Made by a program: the position numbers and the translations under genes. The notes under the pieces were generated by a model. It ran no database searches. It saw nothing but the letters and a program-made list of their open reading frames with translations, and was not told the origin of the DNA. 9,755 nucleotides of DNA, taken from assembly GCA_036475545.1 (NCBI GenBank), contig JAZGAE010000024.1, positions 1 to 9,755 on the forward strand, read 5' to 3'. Positions 6,405-9,755 of this stretch are shown piece after piece. The DNA is from JAZGAE01 sp036475545. Its GTDB lineage: Bacteria > Pseudomonadota > Alphaproteobacteria > DATDPM01. The first letter of the stretch is position 1, and each line of letters opens with the position of its first letter.

Positions 6405-7100
6405 ATGTGCGGACGCTACAGCTTGACCACGCCGCCGGAGGCGATGCGCCGGCTTTTCCACACCAGCGGGGCGCTCCTCAATGTTCCGCCCCGCTACAAC
6501 ATCGCGCCCACGCAAGAGGCGGCCGTGGTGCGCCTGCGCGCGGAGGAGGGGCGCGAGCTCGTCTTGCTGCGCTGGGGGCTGGTTCCTTCGTGGTCGCAGG
6601 GGCCCGACAGCGGCTACGGCATGATCAACGCCCGCGCCGAGACGGTGGCCGACAAGCCCGCCTTCCGCGGGGCCTTCCGGCACCGCCGCTGCCTGGTGCC
6701 CGCGGACGGGTTCTACGAGTGGCGCAAGGAAGGCGCGCGCAAGCAGCCCTATCGGGTCCGCCTCGAGGACGGCGGCCTGTTCTCCTTCGCCGGCCTCTGG
6801 GAGCACTGGGAGGGGGGACCCGAGGGCGCTCCCCAAGCGATCGAGTCCTTCACCATCATCGTCACCGACGCCAACGAGCTCTTGAAGCCCATCCACGAGC
6901 GAATGCCGGTGATCGTGGCGCCTTCGGACCATGATGCCTGGCTGGATGCGGAAGGGACCCGGCCCGAGGACGCCGCAGCGCTCTTGCGCCCCTTCCCCGC
7001 GGATCGGATGGAGGCCTATCGGGTCAGCCTCCGGGTCAACAGCCCGCGCAACGACGACCCCGAGTGCATCGCCCCCTTGCAGGGCCAGCCCGCGCGTTGA
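6405..7100 (+). CDS. yedK: SRAP-domain protein (YedK/HMCES family), abasic-site DNA-protein crosslinker
   Basis: SOS-response-associated peptidase family, 231 aa. Members bind abasic sites in single-stranded DNA and form a thiazolidine crosslink through the N-terminal Cys after Met removal, shielding the lesion from error-prone processing. All active-site residues known from E. coli YedK are present: C2 (MCGRYSL), N75 (MINARAE), E105 (GFYEWR) and H164 (IHERMP). RYNIAPTQ (30-37) and LLRWGLVPSW (54-63) are further hallmarks. The requirement for Cys2 fixes the ATG at 6405. Almost no Shine-Dalgarno precedes it, only GATATGCTGGCCCC, so a short or absent leader with TATGCT as the -10 is possible. 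No LexA box was seen upstream. It is divergent from qor. It is followed by a long nested inverted repeat before the lipoprotein gene. Confidence 0.95.
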   Translation: MCGRYSLTTPPEAMRRLFHTSGALLNVPPRYNIAPTQEAAVVRLRAEEGRELVLLRWGLVPSWSQGPDSGYGMINARAETVADKPAFRGAFRHRRCLVPADGFYEWRKEGARKQPYRVRLEDGGLFSFAGLWEHWEGGPEGAPQAIESFTIIVTDANELLKPIHERMPVIVAPSDHDAWLDAEGTRPEDAAALLRPFPADRMEAYRVSLRVNSPRNDDPECIAPLQGQPAR

Positions 7101-7109
7101 TAGCGGCCG

Positions 7110-7156
7110 CCGCCAGGCCCCGGCCCAGGAATCGGCGCCGGGATGGGCCCTGGCGG
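7110..7156 (+). terminator. Nested inverted repeat downstream of the SRAP gene
   Basis: Outer arms CCGCCAGG (7110-7117) and CCTGGCGG (7149-7156) enclose inner arms CCCGGC (7119-7124) and GCCGGG (7137-7142). It lies ten bases after the SRAP stop. The structure would be stable but lacks a T-tract (TTGCCTCT follows), so it is a possible terminator or 3' stabiliser rather than a classical intrinsic terminator. Confidence 0.4.
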
Positions 7157-7180
7157 TTGCCTCTAGACACGATCCGGAAA

Positions 7181-7210
7181 TTGATCGCCTAACTGCAGCC
7201 GGGCTATACC
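7181..7210 (+). promoter_or_regulatory. Possible sigma70-type promoter of the lipoprotein gene
   Basis: TTGATC (7181-7186), an 18-base spacer and TATACC (7205-7210). Each hexamer matches 4 of 6 consensus positions. It lies about 50 bases before the lipoprotein start and just after the inverted repeat that closes the SRAP gene, which fits an independent transcript. Confidence 0.35.
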
Positions 7211-7262
7211 TTGGCCCGGTCGGGTGGCCCAAGAGACGAACGGGCTCGCAAAACCGTAGCGG

Positions 7263-7475
7263 ATGAAGACGAAGTCCTTGGCCTTGCTCGCGGCCCTGGC
7301 TCTCTCGATGACCGTGGGCGGATGTACGGTTCTGAAGGGCGAATACACGTCGACCTCAACGGAATACCAGCAGGAGTCCGGGGTCGAGGCACGGGTCGAG
7401 GGCCTGGAATCCCGAATGGACCGCATGGAACGCGCCCTGGAGCGGATCGAAAGAAAGCTGGACTCGGGTTCCTGA
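7263..7475 (+). CDS. Small coiled-coil lipoprotein
   Basis: 70-aa precursor with a lipoprotein signal peptide: a basic MKTK, a hydrophobic core 5-18 and the lipobox VGGC with the lipidated Cys at 21. The residue after Cys is Thr rather than Asp, suggesting outer-membrane sorting by Lol. The mature ~50 residues have a polar linker (about 25-40), then a coiled coil. Hydrophobic positions V41, V45, L48, M52, M55, L59, I62 and L66 follow a perfect 4-3 heptad spacing, so oligomerisation is likely. Architecture and size recall Lpp, but the C-terminus is LDSGS, without the terminal Lys that links Lpp to peptidoglycan. The Shine-Dalgarno is weak (AGCGG close to the ATG). It is convergent with the SUMF-domain gene, 24 bp apart. 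Function unknown; a structural envelope role is inference. Confidence 0.75.
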   Translation: MKTKSLALLAALALSMTVGGCTVLKGEYTSTSTEYQQESGVEARVEGLESRMDRMERALERIERKLDSGS

Positions 7476-7499
7476 CTCCGGGCGGGCCCGTGAGCGATC

Positions 7500-8387
7500 T
7501 CAGCCCGGCTCGCGCACGAGCCGGAAGCCGATCAGGATATGCTTGAGGTCCGCGGGCCGCCCGTGGCGGGCCGCCGGGCGGCAGACGCCGCATCCCTTGT
7601 CGTCCCAGGAGCCACCCTTGACGATGAACCGGCCGGACCCCGCTTCCGTCGCCGTCCACTCGAAGACCTGGCCGGCGGCATCGCCGAGACCGAAGGGGCT
7701 CGCGCCCCGAGGGAAGCCGCCGGCGGCGGTGGTATCGAAGGGCCCCGCATCGGCGCTGTTGAGGCGCGAGGGGTCCCACTCGTCCCCCCAGGGGAAGCGC
7801 CGCCCGTCCACGCCCCGGGCCGCCTTCTCCCACTCGAGCTCCGTCGGCAGCCGCCAGCGCGCGCCGGTTTCCGCGCTAAGCCACGCCGCATACGCTTGGG
7901 CATCGGCGTGGCTGACCAGCACCACCGGGTGATCCGCGCGGCCCTCGGGCGGGCGGCCTTGGGTCCAGGCGTACTTGCGGGTGCGAGAAAAGGGATGGGC
8001 GAGGCGGTAGGACCGCCAGGTCGCCGCGTCGACGTCCGGCGCCGGGTGCCCGCGCTCGGCGACGAAGGCCGCGTACTGAGCGTTGGTGACGGGCGCGATC
8101 GTGATGAAATAGGCATGCGCCGCATGGGACGAGCGCGGGCGCTCGCCCGCGTACCAGCGCTGCTCGCGCGTCACGGTGTGGCCGTAGGCCGCCTCGTCGA
8201 GACGGTAGGCGGCCTCGCGCTCGGCCTCGTCCGACCCGGCGATGAAGGAGCCGGCCGGGACGGCCACGACCTCGGGCACCACCGCCAGCGGCGCCTCCGA
8301 GGCCAGGGCCGGCGGCGGCACCGCACCCGCCGCGACCACCGCGAGCAGGCGGCACGCTCTCGCCAAGCTTGAGGGCCTCAACCGCAT
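7500..8387 (-). CDS. Exported SUMF1 / formylglycine-generating-enzyme-fold protein, non-canonical
   Basis: 295-aa precursor. Residues 1-29 form a Sec-type signal peptide (basic start, LLAVVAAGAV core, ALA cleavage site), so the protein should act in the periplasm. Residues about 38-293 are an FGE-sulfatase (SUMF1) domain: VPAGSFIAGS (43-52), APVTNAQYAAF (98-108), RLPTELEWEKAARG (179-192), FPWGDEW (198-204) and KGGSW (257-261), ending in IGFRLVRE. True FGE has catalytic cysteines two and seven residues after the GGS[WY] aromatic. Here W+2 is Asp and W+7 is Val, while the only nearby cysteines are C266 and C269 (a CxxC). Canonical sulfatase activation is therefore unlikely; a PvdO-like or other oxidative role is possible. 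The start at 8387 is supported by GGAAG nine bases upstream and by the signal peptide. No sulfatase gene is in the window. Confidence 0.85.
   Translation of the reverse strand: MRLRPSSLARACRLLAVVAAGAVPPPALASEAPLAVVPEVVAVPAGSFIAGSDEAEREAAYRLDEAAYGHTVTREQRWYAGERPRSSHAAHAYFITIAPVTNAQYAAFVAERGHPAPDVDAATWRSYRLAHPFSRTRKYAWTQGRPPEGRADHPVVLVSHADAQAYAAWLSAETGARWRLPTELEWEKAARGVDGRRFPWGDEWDPSRLNSADAGPFDTTAAGGFPRGASPFGLGDAAGQVFEWTATEAGSGRFIVKGGSWDDKGCGVCRPAARHGRPADLKHILIGFRLVREPG
7505..7524. terminator. Perfect hairpin at a convergent gene junction
   Basis: CCGGCTCG (7505-7512), loop CGCA, CGAGCCGG (7517-7524). It lies inside the last codons of the SUMF-domain gene and 30 bases after the lipoprotein stop. 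As an RNA hairpin it could end the lipoprotein transcript, although no T-tract follows on either strand. Confidence 0.35.
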
Positions 8388-8647
8388 CGGCGTCGTCTTC
8401 CACCATCCATGGTCCAAGAGCCGAACGCCATGGTCAAGGCCGGGCGGGAGGGGTAGGCTGCGCCGCGGCACAAGCGACCCGGGGCGCCGACCTCTCCCGT
8501 CCCATGTACTCGGGCATGCCGGTCCGGCGCCCCGGCTGCTTTCCTTCTCCTCCCTCGATTGCCGGTACGGCGAAGGGACCCACGCACCTTCGCCGCCGCG
8601 CCCCGCAGATCGCGATTGCGGCTGCAGCTCGCCCGTGGTGGCATGAA

Positions 8648-8673
8648 GCGCCGCCTGCGGACGGTGGCGGCGC
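8648..8673 (+). promoter_or_regulatory. Hairpin in the leader of the hydrolase-OsmC gene
   Basis: GCGCCGCC (8648-8655), a ten-base loop, GGCGGCGC (8666-8673): a perfect 8-bp stem ending 18 bases before the AGGAG Shine-Dalgarno. It is followed by a purine run, not a T-tract, so it is not a terminator for the plus strand. A role in mRNA stability or translation is only a guess. Confidence 0.3.
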
Positions 8674-8691
8674 GCGCGAAAAAGGGAAGAG

Positions 8692-8696
8692 AGGAG
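8692..8696 (+). promoter_or_regulatory. Ribosome binding site of the hydrolase-OsmC gene
   Basis: AGGAG six bases before the ATG at 8703, the clearest Shine-Dalgarno in the window. It decides the start. Confidence 0.75.
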
Positions 8697-8702
8697 CACG
8701 CC

Positions 8703-9755
8703 ATGACCGCGAAGAGCGAACGGGTGAGCTTCGCCGGGGCCGCGGGCGCCACGCTCGCGGCGCGGCTCGACCTACCCGAAGGGAGCCCGAGCGCCTATGC
8801 GCTTTTCGCCCATTGCTTCACCTGCTCCAAGGACATCTTCGCCGCAAGCCGCATCAGCCGCTCGCTGGCCGAGCGCGGCATCGCCGTGCTCCGGTTCGAC
8901 TTCACGGGACTGGGCTCCAGCGAGGGAGAATTCGCCAACACCGACTTCTCGTCCAATGTCGAGGACCTGGTTGCGGCGGCCGATTTCTTGCGCGACCGCT
9001 ACCAGGCCCCGCGAATCCTGATCGGTCACAGCCTCGGTGGGGCGGCGGTGTTGGCCGGCGCGGGGCGAGTGCCGGAGGCGGCGGCGGTGGCGACGGTGGC
9101 CGCGCCATCCGAGCCCGCCCATGTCCGTCATCTCATCAAGGCGGCGGTGCCCGCGATCGAGGCGAAGGGCGAGGCCGAGGTCGAGATCGCCGGCCGGACC
9201 TTCCGCATCCGCAAGAAGTTCCTGGAAGACATCGCCGCCCAAAACATGCGCGAGGCCATCGCCGAGCTGGGCAAGGCCCTGCTCGTTTTCCACGGGCCGC
9301 GGGACCAAATCGTCCATATCGACAACGCCCAGCGCATCTTCGAGGCGGCCAAGCACCCCAAGAGCTTCGTCTCTCTCGACGATGCCGACCATCTATTGAC
9401 CCGCAGATCGGACGCCGAGTACGTCGGGGCCGTGCTCGCCGCCTGGGCGAGCCGGTACGTCGGCCCCGCCGAGGCGGAAGCCGGGACCAGCGCGGCGGCC
9501 CCCGCCGAAGCGGCGCCCGCGGGCGGGCCCGGCGTGGTCCGGGTCGCGGAAAGCGGCGACGGCCGCTTCGCGCAGACGATCGATGCCGCCGGACACGCGC
9601 TCCGCGCGGACGAGCCCGCCTCCTACGGCGGCGCCGACACGGGGCCGTCGCCCTACGACCTCTTGCTGGCCGCCTTGGGAGCGTGCAAGTCCATGACGGT
9701 GCGGTTGTACGCCGAGCGAAAGAAATGGCCGCTGGAGCGGGTGGCGGTGCGGCTG
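8703..9755 (+). CDS. Alpha/beta hydrolase-OsmC fusion protein (3' end beyond right edge)
   Basis: 351 residues are visible and the frame is open at the edge. Residues 1-252 form an alpha/beta hydrolase with nucleophile S110 in GHSLGG (108-113), acid D201 in GPRD and H230 in DADH; HCFTCSKD (37-44) precedes it. An Ala/Pro/Glu-rich linker spans about 254-276. From about 278 an OsmC/Ohr-type peroxiredoxin domain begins, with FAQTI (289-293), YGGADTGPSPYDLLLAALGAC (308-328) and the expected reactive Cys328; the second conserved Cys would lie beyond the window. Fusions of this order are known in proteobacteria. The hydrolase may release, and the OsmC part reduce, an organic peroxide, thioester or similar substrate, but no substrate is established here. 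Cytoplasmic; no signal peptide. Start chosen by AGGAG at 8692-8696. Confidence 0.92.
   Translation, partial: MTAKSERVSFAGAAGATLAARLDLPEGSPSAYALFAHCFTCSKDIFAASRISRSLAERGIAVLRFDFTGLGSSEGEFANTDFSSNVEDLVAAADFLRDRYQAPRILIGHSLGGAAVLAGAGRVPEAAAVATVAAPSEPAHVRHLIKAAVPAIEAKGEAEVEIAGRTFRIRKKFLEDIAAQNMREAIAELGKALLVFHGPRDQIVHIDNAQRIFEAAKHPKSFVSLDDADHLLTRRSDAEYVGAVLAAWASRYVGPAEAEAGTSAAAPAEAAPAGGPGVVRVAESGDGRFAQTIDAAGHALRADEPASYGGADTGPSPYDLLLAALGACKSMTVRLYAERKKWPLERVAVRL

Larger units (their letters stand above)
8388..8702. other. Divergent intergenic region between SUMF-domain and hydrolase-OsmC genes
   Basis: 315 bp, GC-rich, with no convincing coding frame. It should hold the promoters of both flanking genes, but no clear -35/-10 pair was recognised. 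Its right end carries a perfect hairpin (8648-8673) and a purine-rich stretch that includes the hydrolase ribosome binding site. Confidence 0.5.

Noticed and set aside
6206..6406. Upstream extension of qor to 6406
   Set aside because: Family alignment begins at MTKAVRIHEPGG. The extension is Arg/Ala-rich and would overlap the SRAP start.
5282..6934. 550-codon plus-strand open frame across qor and the SRAP gene
   Set aside because: Antisense to qor and out of frame with SRAP, both of which carry complete active-site signatures.
7500..8387. Calling the gene a genuine formylglycine-generating enzyme
   Set aside because: The two catalytic cysteines are not at the required positions after GGSW.
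8388..8699. Upstream extension of the SUMF-domain gene to 8699
   Set aside because: It would bury the clear signal peptide that begins at 8387 and has no family similarity.

Overview
The window looks like chromosomal DNA from a high-GC alphaproteobacterium. This is inferred from the strongly GC-biased codon use, a Tad-type pilus gene, an alphaproteobacterial-style serine/glycerate gene set, and a spaced TTAA motif of the kind bound by CtrA. A Rhodospirillales-like host is plausible, but the lineage cannot be fixed from the sequence alone. I see no tRNA, rRNA, transposase, attachment site or CRISPR array.

Layout from left to right: (1) The 5' part of a TadE-like pseudopilin gene on the minus strand, running off the left edge (632 to 1). 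(2) A 426-bp gene-free stretch (633-1058) with a conspicuously AT-rich core. It separates the pilus gene from a divergent plus-strand operon and probably carries promoters for both. (3) A three-gene block (1059-4700): serine-glyoxylate aminotransferase, a D-2-hydroxyacid dehydrogenase (hydroxypyruvate reductase/glycerate dehydrogenase) and a MOFRL-type glycerate 2-kinase. Together they would turn serine plus glyoxylate into glycine plus 2-phosphoglycerate, the reductive glycerate arm of the serine cycle or of C2 (photorespiration-like) metabolism. (4) Three 14-bp hairpin-forming tandem repeats that begin in the kinase stop codon, then a small unknown minus-strand gene (84 aa, internal duplication) with a CtrA-like site upstream. 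(5) A zinc-less quinone oxidoreductase on the minus strand, divergent from an SRAP-domain (YedK/HMCES) DNA-repair gene on the plus strand. (6) A tiny coiled-coil lipoprotein gene convergent with an exported SUMF1/formylglycine-generating-enzyme-fold protein. (7) A 315-bp divergent intergenic region, then an alpha/beta hydrolase-OsmC fusion that runs off the right edge.

The genes after position 4700 do not form an evident single pathway. They are a mixed set of stress and housekeeping functions: quinone/enal reduction, protection of abasic sites, OsmC-type peroxide handling and envelope proteins. I did not find a clearly new multi-gene system. The items most worth checking are the small CtrA-site-associated protein, the tandem hairpin repeats at the kinase stop codon, and the SUMF-domain protein, whose cysteines do not sit where FGE's catalytic pair does.
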